From Daldinia sp. FL1419 (Eukaryota > Ascomycota > Sordariomycetes > Xylariales > Hypoxylaceae): a stretch of 64,000 bases of DNA. Below, piece after piece: positions 1 through 10,313 of this stretch. The stretch covers positions 45,810 through 109,809 of the forward strand of contig MU623462.1 in NCBI GenBank assembly GCA_025201765.1. The letters run 5' to 3'. Both the position numbers and the translations under genes were made by a program. The notes below the pieces were generated by a model. The model worked only from the letters and a program-made list of their open reading frames with translations. It was not told the origin of the DNA and ran no database searches. Each line of letters starts with the position of its first letter. The first letter of the stretch is position 1.

Positions 1-1193
1 GTATTCTGTATCTACCCGTGCTCTCGAGCATGTAAGTTTCATATCAAGTACTTATGAAAGGGGCACATATAGGAGTAGTATGTTAATACGAGGTAAAATA
101 CCTTAGGAGGTTGTCTAATGATCAAATAGAAAGCAACGGCGTGGGTAGGCACGCTGGATAACGGGTAAGAAATATTATAGATCATCAGAAATATGCTCGC
201 ACGAGGTATTTGGACGGTAATGATGATATGTACCAGTCCTTTGATATAATATAATTCCTGTCAGTTCCTTGCGGAGTAGAGTCCTACCCCCTCCTATCTG
301 AGCAAACATATCATGTTAGACCTCATAGGACCACTCTAACGATGAGGATATGGTACCTGGGAACGATAGTGGGTGGGCAAACTACCAAGTTAACCTCATT
401 TCAGAATTAAAAACGACTATCAACTCATCCCATATATACTCCCTTTTTATCGACAACTCTCGTAGCCAACGGTTACAGTTATTCTAGGAGATATAGTAGA
501 ACAAACAAGTTAGATAAATAATTGTCAAACACAAAACGCTGGTTTAGTAGATAGCTAGGTATACTACAAGCTCAAGAAACTCGCCCATCACATCCTCAAC
601 AGGAGTCAGAAACCCTTCGCAAAACCGGCAAATGGTGCCTGTCTACCAGGCCCTGTCTTCACACCACGCACAAATCACGTGAAGTACCACCAACCTCACC
701 TCAAGCGTTCATTTTATCTACTTATATTTGCGGCATCTTCCCGATACCCAACTGACTACCTAACCGACCATAGGCCTTCCTATCGTCCGCAAAATCGCTA
801 ATCAAAGCCTGTTGATCGTTTCGTCTCTCCAGCGGATCATAGCTCAATTTAGACGGCGCCGCGTAGTAATACCAATACCCAACTCCGGGGTGCGTTTCTG
901 GGGAGGCCTAAAGGTCCAATCTGATGATGATGGCTCCCAGAAGAAAAAAAAGGAAAAAAAAAGGGGGGGGAAGTATGCTTGTGTAGCAAATGTTGAATGG
1001 TGTGGTATCCGCTGATCCTATCTTATGCTATGCAATGGATGTGTGCCTCCTGGATGTAATAGGAAGAAAAAAAAAAAGGTATGTTGCTCCCTCGCTGGCT
1101 GAGGGCTAGGTTGTAGCGCGCTTGTCCGTCTGATGTCGTGTTTGGAATGGGGGGGGCGGACGCAAACCATAAGTATAGGTAGATGAAGGTTTC
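1..1193. other. Intergenic, no gene seen
   Basis: AT-leaning sequence with no ATG-initiated frame that looks coding. The only open frame of note (812-1015) begins at TTG and runs into poly-A and poly-G tracts near 941-968. A second A-run lies at about 1064-1077. The right part is probably the 3' untranslated region and downstream flank of the minus-strand gene that ends at 1194. Confidence 0.6.
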
Positions 1194-1924
1194 TTAAAAG
1201 AGGAGTTGGCTGGTGTAATTTAGTATAGCGAACAGATCCCGCTTCTCGTAGGCCTCTAACGTGGCAGGATCTACAGTCGGTTCCGGAGCCGCGGGTTTCT
1301 GCCTCTCAGCCTCCTGTTTCTTCGGCGCTTTCGGCTTCTTCTCCTTCTTCTCTTTCTTCTGCTTCTGCTTCTGCTTTTGAGGCTTCTGCGGCTTGTCCTC
1401 CTCCTTCGTTTCTAACTGGGGTAGAGTTTCGAGGGGAGTATCTTCTAGACAAACGTCCGGGAATATCTCCGAAAATACGAATTCTTTGCAGGGAGTCGTC
1501 TCTGGAGAGTCGATAAGGATAGGTTCCTCTGCACTACCGGGGGGCTTGCGCGTATTCGCCTCTAGGGAGTCGATGAAGATGGGTTCCTCTGTAGTACCGA
1601 GGGGCTTGTATTCAGTCGTCTTCCCCTTGCTGGATTCTTTCTTCCACTCGGCTACCATAGCCTCGTACTCCGAGTCCGGGATTGGATCTTCTTCTAACCC
1701 TGCCATCATCGCCTCAAATTCCGGGTCATAGAGATCTGATTTCGCAGCCGCTTCTTCTTTTTCTTCCTCGGCTAGTGCATTTTCTAACTCGGCCAATCCA
1801 TCGTCTATCACGTTTTCTTCTTCGGCTAGGGCATTTTCCAACTCGGCTATTCCACCTTCTAGTTCCTCCTCCTCTTCGGCTAAGGCACTTTCCAATGCGG
1901 CCAGTACGCCATCGTCGTCGTCGT

Positions 1925-1956
<32 letters not shown>

Positions 1957-2381
1957 GAGTTCTCGCACGCATCATCAGCCACATCCGTAAGAGGGGGACT
2001 AGAGAGGGCGGGTTTCGCAGGGCTGCTAGCAAGGCTTGCTTCCCTCTTGTTCGTCTTCTTGTCCTTATTTTCCGCCTCAGGGGGTGTTTGGAGCTTCAGA
2101 GTGCCAGTCTCCTGCATGACCAAGTTAGCCCTACGCAACACGGAAGGCGAAATACTGCGACGGCTAAGTAGACGAGATGAAGTTTCAACAGAGGATGAAA
2201 GTGATCTTACACTGTCCATCCAGGAATACTTCTTTCCGACGCCAGCTCTGCTGAGCGCTGTGTTGAGAGCTTTGTTTTTGTCGCTCATATCCATGTCATC
2301 GAGCCACGACGATTTGCGCGCACGTTTGCGGCTGCCGCTGGACTTCCCATTCTCGGGAGAAAATGCTCGTTTTCCAGCCAT
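1194..2381 (-). CDS. Unrecognised acidic, repeat-containing, probably nuclear protein (395 aa)
   Basis: A single uninterrupted ATG frame with no intron needed. I do not recognise the family. The N-terminus is basic (GSRKRARKSSW, near residues 16-26), which suits a nuclear localisation signal. It is followed by a conserved-looking KKYSWM block near residue 50. The middle is very acidic: a run of 10 Asp (a TCG x10 tract in the DNA), then three imperfect copies of a unit of the form xLExALAEEE. Two copies of an EEPI(F/L)IDS motif follow about 25 residues apart; each is a hydrophobic core next to acidic residues, as in SUMO-interacting motifs. The C-terminal third is a Lys/Gln/Pro-rich low-complexity stretch ending in a short hydrophobic tail. 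The KYSWM block faintly recalls the tail of fungal TAF4, but this is too weak to name the gene. Confidence 0.7.
1912..1957. repeat. Trinucleotide repeats inside a coding region
   Basis: Ten perfect TCG units (1912-1941) are followed by about five GGC units. On the minus strand they encode the poly-Asp and poly-Ala runs of the acidic protein. Such tracts change length readily, so the protein is probably length-polymorphic here. Confidence 0.9.
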
Positions 2382-4050
2382 CGTGTTGATTTTTTTATAG
2401 TGCTAGGGGATATGATAAAGAGATAGATACTCGGTTACGATGGTGGGCGGAAAAGGGCTGGTGGTACTGTAGTAGAGAGATGAAAAGTGTTTAGATGATT
2501 GAGAAAACCAGTTGAAGAAAATGGTTTAATTAGAGAATATCGATCAGGATGTTATGGAAGTAGAATGGTTGAATGTGTAGGGAGAAGAAGGGTTGTGTGG
2601 GTGTGTGGTAAAAGTTGAGAAGGAAGAAGGAATATTGAATAGGCAATGCAGACCGCGGTCGGGAAGAGAGGAATTTAAATAAGTAATGGCCGAAGAGTTA
2701 TTTGACTACAGATAATGTACTAGGGAAAGTTGAAATTTGAAAGTTGCAAGTTGAGGTAAGACACCTTGATGGTGTGACTGCGAAGGTGTCGAATCGGTGA
2801 TGGTTGAATGCTGTTTGTGGTTTCAAGTGAATACTATATGGCTACGGGTGGCAGCTGGGGAGTCAGGCAGAAAGTACTAACTTCCTGACTTGGCTGTAGA
2901 TTTTGTCCACGAGGAAGGTAGATTACAGCAAGGTTCGAATGGCCTTATCCTGCACAGTGAATATTGAGGCTCTTTAGGGGGGGACATAGTCAGACCCACG
3001 TGGAATAAACGCAAGTAAACACTTGGATAAATACTTGGAACCACGATGCCTAGCGCAGGTTAGGAAAATCAGACACTCCTCCTAGCCTACGATATTAGAT
3101 TCCAATCCGTAGAAACTCTCTTAGTGACTGTCGCTGTCGCAGACGCAGACGCATTAAATAGGTACTTATAGGCTACTGGACCCAAAAGGGGCGCGGGCAC
3201 AACGGGGTTGTGCGTGGTATTTTACAAAGGACACAATACATTGTTACCGGCCACCAACCTTAACAAAGCGGTTGTGTTCCCTGCCGACACCAGGCCAGTT
3301 TTACCACAGTAGAACTACTGGTGAGACGCGTAGGCGTCCTTGGGGCGGATTAATACTCAGGAGGTTGGTATTAAGTTTAACACTGGGCGAATGAATCATC
3401 CACACGCGAGCAAACAAACACACAAAAGTCATGAAATATGGCTTATCCCTCTATATTATAATTATTTGCTACCATACAAGTTCGAATTTAAATTCGAAGA
3501 AAGAAAAAAAGAAGATAAAAATAACAGTGCCCTTGTGCTCTCGGAAGTGTGGCCTGCCTGAAGGAATATGTTTACCGAATTCTTACAGATCCTAGAGGGC
3601 GGTCGCACCGACTTAATATGTAACCTAATCTTGAACATCTGTATCTAGCATGAAGTGACTCATAGAGGGAACTACCTTAGCACAACTATACTTCCTGTTG
3701 AGTTTGGTATGAGACGTGGCGATACTCCTTTCTAGTTCGTTAAGAAACGCCCCAATCAGTCTAAAGTCCGATACACGATGGTACCGTGAAAGCTCCGATT
3801 TATTAAAGCAACCTTCTTGCTATCTTAAGTGCAAGCTCTAACCCTAATACCATAGCGTGCTACCTGTTACTGTAGTCAGGTGGAAAAGAAACCTGATAAG
3901 CCCTATAATACACCCATCCATTCATGTAATCTAGAAGATATTAAAAGCAAACGTTTGCAGTGCCAGTCGGTCTAAACTACCTAAACAGCCAGGGAAAGAA
4001 GAATATTTATCTCAAGGGAATTTGGAATCGAGGTCGGATTTCTCTTCGCT
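2382..4050. other. Intergenic, no gene seen
   Basis: Contains the promoter and leader of the acidic protein gene on its left and the downstream flank of the Ies2 gene on its right. There is no extended ATG frame on either strand that reads like protein. The short open frames at 3340-3561 and 3960-4169 have no recognisable composition or start context. Confidence 0.55.
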
Positions 4051-5518
4051 CTATGAGACCTCCTCTACCATCTTCCCACTACCGAGACCGCCCGGCACGA
4101 AGACCCTACCGGCTGATCCAGAAAGCATCTCCGCAGGAACGGCAACTCGGCTGCCATCCTTGTTGCTGATCCATCTGACAAACACCGGATTGGGCTTCCG
4201 AGATTCGCCGCCAAGGGCAGATTCCCCAGCAAGCTGAGACTTGCGGTTGGTCTTGGGGGCTTGCTTTTTGAGTAGTTTGTTTATAGTTTCCATCTAGAAT
4301 TTAGGTTATTAGCTATTATTACACCCCCTCTTCGTATAAGGGAACATTCCACAATATAATCAACTTACCTTGACTTCCTCGTTACGCTTCTCGCTCAAGT
4401 TGCGACGTCGGCGGGCCATCTCGGCACGACGCATAGAAATTTCTTCGGCTGTGAAATGCTTCTTTGCTTGCACCTCTGCGATTTGATTAGTTTAAATACC
4501 AGCGACTGGGAAACGCGGGCCTCTCACCGTCGGAGAGCTTCAGTAACGAGTCTCCATTTTCCTCGAAGCGGGCACGCTGCCGTTTGGTCATTCGTGTAAG
4601 GTCGGGGGTTTCGGCGCCACCGTCGCTGTCGGCGTCGTCTTCCTCATCCTCGGCAATGTTGGTCGCCTCGATCTCCTCGTCTTCCCCTTCAGCGTCTTCT
4701 TCGCCGCCCCCTCCAACTTTTACTGTGTCGTGGATCTCATCGGTGTCACTTTCAAGTTCACTGAGTTCCTCATCGTCGTCGCTGTCCCTCGCTTGAAAGG
4801 CGGCAGCCTTTGCGTTGGGTTTGGTAGGGGTCTTTGGCTTGCTAGGAGGGGTGCTCTTGGCCTGAGGCCTCGAGACTTTGATTACAGGTGCCGGAGGTGG
4901 CATGGGATCGACATCCATGTCGTCGTCCTCACCCTCGGCGTCTTCTTCACCGAGATCATCATCTTCATCCCCTTCGGCGTCGATATCCATGGTGTCGTCG
5001 ACTACAATTTCACCTTCGGCATCCTCATCTGCCATGTCGTCGTCTTCTCCCTCAGCATCTTCGTCGTCGCCAGAGTCGTCGTCGTCATCATCATCATCAT
5101 CAGAGTCGTCGTCATCGTCGTCCTCTTCTACCTGAACTTCGTCCTCTGCCTCGTCTTCGTCTTCATCGCTAGTATCGACGACGTAGCTCTTCTTCTGAAA
5201 ACGATTCCGCCTACCATCCCCGGTTCCAGGGGTTGAAGGCTGCTGGCGGCTGGATTGACCGGCATGGCTAGAAGTAGCCTGACGAAGCTTGCTTGCTGGA
5301 AGCTTAACTGTAAAATGGATATGCTGGTTAGAATCTGAGGGCTTGGAAGGAGGACCGCGCAAGTCGGATGCCGCGGCACTCTTACCCTCAGATCGGCGAG
5401 AATTCCTAGAGGACATGGTTCTGCCCGTACGACTATTGATATGATTGTCGCTATCGACCATGTCAGTTATAGCTGTATTAGCCCGCTGGGCAGCGGCACG
5501 CCGCGGACGGGAAGTCAT
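4051..5518 (-). CDS. ies2: INO80 chromatin-remodelling complex subunit Ies2-like (PAPA-1 domain)
   Basis: Three exons: 5518-4528, 4475-4369 and 4293-4051, giving 446 aa. Intron 1 is 4527-4476 (GTGAGA...CGCAG) and intron 2 is 4368-4294 (GTAAGT...TCTAG); phases agree at both joins. The first 330 residues are low-complexity, with long Asp/Glu runs and repeated (D/E)AEGE units. The C-terminus is diagnostic: a basic helix with MRRAEMARRRRNLSEKR followed by KMETINKLLKKQ, matching the PAPA-1 region of INO80B/Ies2. It ends in a block containing NPVFVRWISNKDGSRVAVP, typical of fungal Ies2. In yeast, Ies2 activates the Ino80 ATPase that slides and exchanges nucleosomes. The HIT zinc finger of animal INO80B is absent, as usual in fungi. 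The acidic half could contact histones (inference). Confidence 0.9.
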
Positions 5519-6381
5519 TTTGAGGGGGTAGATGTATATAGCTAGAGTAGGTAGAGAGGGCTGATAAGTTGAATAAGGGTTGAATGTTGTTTGGTTATGG
5601 TTGTTAAGGTTACGCGGATAGGAGTAATAGTAGGAGTAGGAGTAGGAATAGGATAAGGAGAAGTGATGTAAATCTTAAGACGGGTTTGAATGGGGATTAA
5701 ATCAAAGCTGGGTGACTGAATGGATGAAATATGAGATTTGATGTTTGAAATAAAAAGAAGATGTTTATAAATGCAAGGTGTAAAGTTGGTAAAGGCGTAG
5801 TTAAGGTCCGACGTGAAGTTGACAAGTTGATAACTATTTTATTTTTGGGGGTGGCGCGCAGGCCGCAAGGGACCGTCTTGTTATTATTTTTTTAATCGAT
5901 GTTGAAATAAGCTTGGGGCTGTCAGACGCGGTGACACACTGGTGTCTAATTGATACCTGTCATAGCTTTGTGAACATCTAGTGGTTTGGTATTTCGTTCC
6001 TCCTTTTTTTTTTTATTTTTTTTTTTTTTCGGTACCCTATGGTTCCTTGCGATTTCTTACGCAAACAACTTCAACATCCCACATACGGCCGCACGGCGTG
6101 CAACGTACAACGTAACAACGTAACAACGTCGGGGATGCGAATAAGAGAGTAGTATAATAAGGTAAGTTTCCGGTTGCCGCTTGGATACCTTTGTTTTTTT
6201 TTTTGTTTTTTTTTGGGAACACTTGAAATACCTTGGGAATACTTGGGATCGGGGAATATATGCGATTGCGATTGCGATTGGTTATTGGTCATTGGCTGTT
6301 GGCTCGATGCTTCAACCAGTTGGATTTGTTCAACAACATGTTTGAGGCAACACACCAAGACCCTTTTTTTCCATCGTTTCT

Positions 6382-6412
<31 letters not shown>

Positions 6413-7966
6413 GATGCGTATTGATTCGGTCGATACGGTGGATGCAGTTGATGCAGTCGATGCAAATAAATGTGCGGTTTCAATGCAGCCAACCCCCTCT
6501 CCCTCCCTCCCGACGACAACAAAGATTTTTCTTTTATAAGCTCGTACAAGCCCCAAGAAAAATAAAATAAAACAAGCAACGAGCATTGACCTGTGTTATG
6601 CATCCCATTGGCATCGAGTCGCATTCATCCCCAATCCCAATCCCTAATACATATTCCCATCTACCCTCCCCCCTTCTGTCACTTCATACCTCATACCTCC
6701 TTTTTTTGGTCGAAAACCTCCTATCGTCATCACATATATATTCACTTGAATATCCCTATATCATTTCTCATCATGCGGATAATTTATGATGTGTTTCTCC
6801 TCACATCCCCCCCTTTTATTCTTAAAGGCATTGGATACGGGTATTGATGATCTTGGGGACAGGGAAGTTGACGTATGCTGACGAGAGAAAAGAAGGGGAC
6901 GGTTTCATTTTCAGGATTTGCAGCTAACACTTACGTTGATGATGAAATGAGAATCCTCGGGAATCCTCGTATATAGGTATCCAGCCGTGGCTGACGAGCT
7001 TGGTCAAAGGATAGGCGATTTCCAGCTGAGCAACTCGCCAAATGCTTTAGCGACGCCTTGGACGATTGGTCTGTAGGTCGGGAAGTCTTCCGCTTTTAGT
7101 TGTCTAAGTAACCGGACTTTTTTAAGGTGTCACAACCAGAGGGGCAACACTCGAGGATAGATGGGAAGCGCTCACTTCAAACTGAAAATCGGACGAGAAA
7201 TCGACTGGCTACTCTCTTGATCGTCGGTAGTGATGCAGGTGGATACCGATGTTTTCAACCTGTGATAATGAGACGAAAGCACGTCTCGGAATATTCAATA
7301 TATACGACCCAAGAAAATCGTTTTTTTAATAAAAAGGGTGGCGATACGAGATGGAGCAGAAATATATTTCTTGAAATAAGCAAAAAGCAAAAAATATTCT
7401 TAGGATAAGAGATATTAGATACCCGCCACTGAATCTTATAAACCTTCTCCAACCGAAAGAAAGAAACGTACTGACGATGGAATGATTCCAGTTGGAAGAG
7501 CGCGATTGAGGATTGTGTCACGTGTAGAATCTGCGCATATATGTAAGGTACCTTGACATATAGAAAAATGTACCTCCTAGGTCAGACGCGTAGGTCAAGG
7601 CACTTTAAACGTAAGAAATGCTTATTAAGTTGTACGAGTACCTAAGTTATGAATTGTTAATAAACACAGCTAAATTCGTTAGCGCCGCTATCTTTCCCCA
7701 TTAATATATACCTAGGTACCTATGTAACTCCCCAGCCCCAGATGGAGTTTGGTTCCAATTTAGAGCCCGGAACAGGTACCGAGGCTGAACTGCTCCAGAG
7801 ATAAGATTGGTACCTCGCGTCACCATGTTTATTACTTTATTACCAAACCCAATTGTTTCCTTTTCGATTACTCAACTCTACTGCTTCGAATTTAATAGCA
7901 ATCCTTAAAACTTCTATTATTTCCCATTGGACAGCAGAGTTTGAAAATATCCCCTCGTCGTCGAAT
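5519..7966. other. Intergenic with homopolymer tracts, no gene seen
   Basis: Separates the Ies2 gene from the Pex14/17 gene, which are transcribed away from each other, so both promoters lie here. It holds many T-runs (6005-6030, 6189-6212, 6365-6412). Open frames across 6037-6850 exist on both strands but consist of Phe/Lys runs from these homopolymers and are not credible genes. A CTAGGTAC-type palindrome sits at about 7708-7722, close upstream of the peroxin gene. Confidence 0.55.
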
Positions 7967-9112
7967 ATGGCAGACCCTAAACAGTCGAAGATACCGGCAT
8001 GGCAACACGCACAGTATGAGACAAAAGATGCGCCCGAGGCCGAAACGGAGAACAGCAACACCGAGGAAGTCGAAGCACCAGAAGTGAACCTCGACCAAGT
8101 CCGAAAGTTTCTCAAGGACGAAACCGTTCAGAATTCAAGTGTAGAAAAGAAGAGGGAATTTCTAAAAGGCAAGGGACTGGACGATACTCAGATCCAACAG
8201 CTGTTAGACGAAGTCGAGCAAGATGCACCAGCTTCACCAGCTTCACCAGCTTCACCAGTTTCAAGGCCCCCTACGCCTAGTGAACCCAAAGAGGAAACCA
8301 CAAACGAAAAGGAGGTGGTAGAAGAGAGCAGAGAAGCCGAGAAGGCTCTCGAAGCAGCACCCCCAGCACCAACAATTACACCGGCGCCAATAATAACGTA
8401 CCCCGAATTCCTCACCGCGGCGCCTAAGCCCGAACCTCTCATCACACCCTCCCGCCTCGCCAACATCCTCACCATCTCGGGCAGCATATGGGCACTTCTC
8501 TACGGCACTGCCCGCTTCGGGATAAACCCCATGGTTAACGACCTCAACGACGCGCGCGCCGAGTACTACGCCCACGTAGGTTCGAAGTTGGAGAAGTTGG
8601 TCGAAAAGCTCGAAGACACAGCTAGCGAGGTTCCCTACCACAACGGCAAGCCCCTGCGATCGAGAATAGACGAAGGAGCCTACGCGGACGACGAGAGCAC
8701 GGTTAGCGATCCGACAGAGCTCTTCCACCGCGACGTCGGCACGCAAACCTCTCCGGTGATGCTGAACCAGGGCTTCAACTCGAGCACAAGCAGTCTCGCC
8801 GACAAGCCCATCGACTCGCAACTCCGGCGGTTGACCGCTCTCCGCGCCTCCCTCCGCGAAATGAACGACATGCACGTGCGCCACGCCGAAGGCGCCGCGA
8901 ACCTAAACTCGCTGCTCCGCGAGGTCCGGGACGAAGTCGATAAGGTCGGTCTCCCGCCCCTGATGGACTATTCGTACGGCGGGCTAGGTCTCGGGTACGG
9001 GCGCGCGGCGGACCCCAACGACGAGGTGAAGAAGACCAAGGACGCGATCCGCAGCGTCAAGGGTATATTCCTGAGCTCGCGGAGCTTTCCTACAACCGCG
9101 GCGCCTCGCTAG
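7967..9112 (+). CDS. Peroxisomal docking protein, Pex14/17 (Pex33)-like
   Basis: One exon, 381 aa. The frame is open further upstream, but 7967 is its first ATG and has A at -3. Residues about 39-86 form a Pex14-type N-terminal domain (NLDQVRKFLKD...KKREFLKGKGLDDTQI), which binds the import receptor Pex5. Next come Ala/Ser/Pro repeats and an acidic linker. A single hydrophobic segment lies at about 162-186 (LITPSRLANILTISGSIWAL), followed by a charged coiled-coil stretch at about 194-220 (DLNDARAEYYAHVGSKLEKL). Canonical fungal Pex14 has the same head but a different tail. This combination matches the filamentous-fungal Pex14/17 (Pex33) proteins of the peroxisomal docking complex. It should act at the peroxisomal membrane in PTS1/PTS2 import. 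The C-terminus is Gly/Pro-rich with no further domain. Confidence 0.85.
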   Translation: MADPKQSKIPAWQHAQYETKDAPEAETENSNTEEVEAPEVNLDQVRKFLKDETVQNSSVEKKREFLKGKGLDDTQIQQLLDEVEQDAPASPASPASPVSRPPTPSEPKEETTNEKEVVEESREAEKALEAAPPAPTITPAPIITYPEFLTAAPKPEPLITPSRLANILTISGSIWALLYGTARFGINPMVNDLNDARAEYYAHVGSKLEKLVEKLEDTASEVPYHNGKPLRSRIDEGAYADDESTVSDPTELFHRDVGTQTSPVMLNQGFNSSTSSLADKPIDSQLRRLTALRASLREMNDMHVRHAEGAANLNSLLREVRDEVDKVGLPPLMDYSYGGLGLGYGRAADPNDEVKKTKDAIRSVKGIFLSSRSFPTTAAPR

Positions 9113-10313
9113 AATACAGACGCCCGCGTATCCACGCCGCCGTGGCATCCGGTTCCGACGACCCCCCCGCCAGCGAATGAATGCCATATTGATTTTGCCC
9201 TACGTAAGTTCCCGGCCTGGCAGATTATGCGTTATGGGAAATCGGGTAAGAAGAGGCGTTTCCCTCCTAGCCCGTCTCTTTGAGGGGGATGTGCCGAGGA
9301 GATGATCAGCATGGCAGGTTAGAGAGTTGAGGCGACACTCGAGGCAATTAATAATGAGAGCATGGGCTTGGTGTTATGATAGCAAATTTGACTTTCGGGT
9401 TAGCATTCGTTAAGATACCGTACGTGGGAGCGGTTCGACGTGTAAATTATACGAATAGGAGTAGAGCGCCTTGGTTCTGTCAAGCAAAAAATAAATACAC
9501 CCACGTACTGCCTACATCTTCGTATACTTTATTCTGATACTCATACTCATACTCATGCGTGACACGCTACTCGAAATAGGGGATGCCGAATACATCCCTT
9601 ACTGATGATATCTTCAATAACCTTATTACTATCACAAGTCACTACGCACAGCAATCTCAATAGGAGAGAAGTAATTGAAGAAGTCATTTAATATCCATTT
9701 TTGGCCGCTATTGTAGGGCTTGGGTATAGCTAAGCTAACCAAGTGTCATCCCCTGCTATTGTACATCCCCCCTATTCCAGACGCGTCGAATTACCTTATG
9801 CAATTTCCAACGGCCAAGCCAAATCTCTAGTAAATCAAGTCCATTTCCAGGGACACGCTAACTCTGAAGACAAGGAACAAATTATGCTGATGGTGGCGTA
9901 AGCCGAGATGCCTGATCTCTCTTTTTTCCTTTATCTTCTTGATGAAGTGTATGATAGATGAATGAATGAATGAATGCCGCTGATGCAAATCCCCTGCCGT
10001 ACCGATGCCAATGCTAATGCTAATGCAAGAATGATGCCTCATCTATCCATCCATCCGTGCCGCGTCCGAGTGCCCTAGAGATATCCGTAAAGGAAATATA
10101 TGTATGCAGGATGCACTAATATTAGTGAGAGGAAGGATGTATGTGTTCGGGTATCTGAGTGTATGTACGCTATAATCGTAATCGCTGATGAATAAAGACA
10201 ATAACAAAGAAGAGGGCGTACGCTAACTGCGAGTAGCTACCCAAGTAATAAAAGAAATCTAACAATGCTGATAAGATTAGACGCGAGCGTTGTAGGTATC
10301 AGCTAAGGCTGAT
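9113..10313. other. Intergenic between convergent genes
   Basis: Lies between the 3' ends of the Pex14/17 and Prm1 genes, so it should hold two terminators and no promoter. A short GAAT tetranucleotide run sits near 9957-9976. I see no gene. Confidence 0.6.

Noticed and set aside
1393..1990. Plus-strand frames opposite the acidic protein gene, including Arg-rich runs
   Set aside because: They are shadows of the minus-strand Glu/Asp and repeat codons; no start context or recognisable product.
4584..5236. Ser-rich and Val/Ile-rich plus-strand frames
   Set aside because: They lie opposite the poly-acidic part of Ies2 and mirror its GAC/GAA codons.
6037..6847. Overlapping frames on both strands near poly-T tracts
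   Set aside because: Composition is dominated by Phe/Lys from homopolymers; nothing protein-like is shared between frames.
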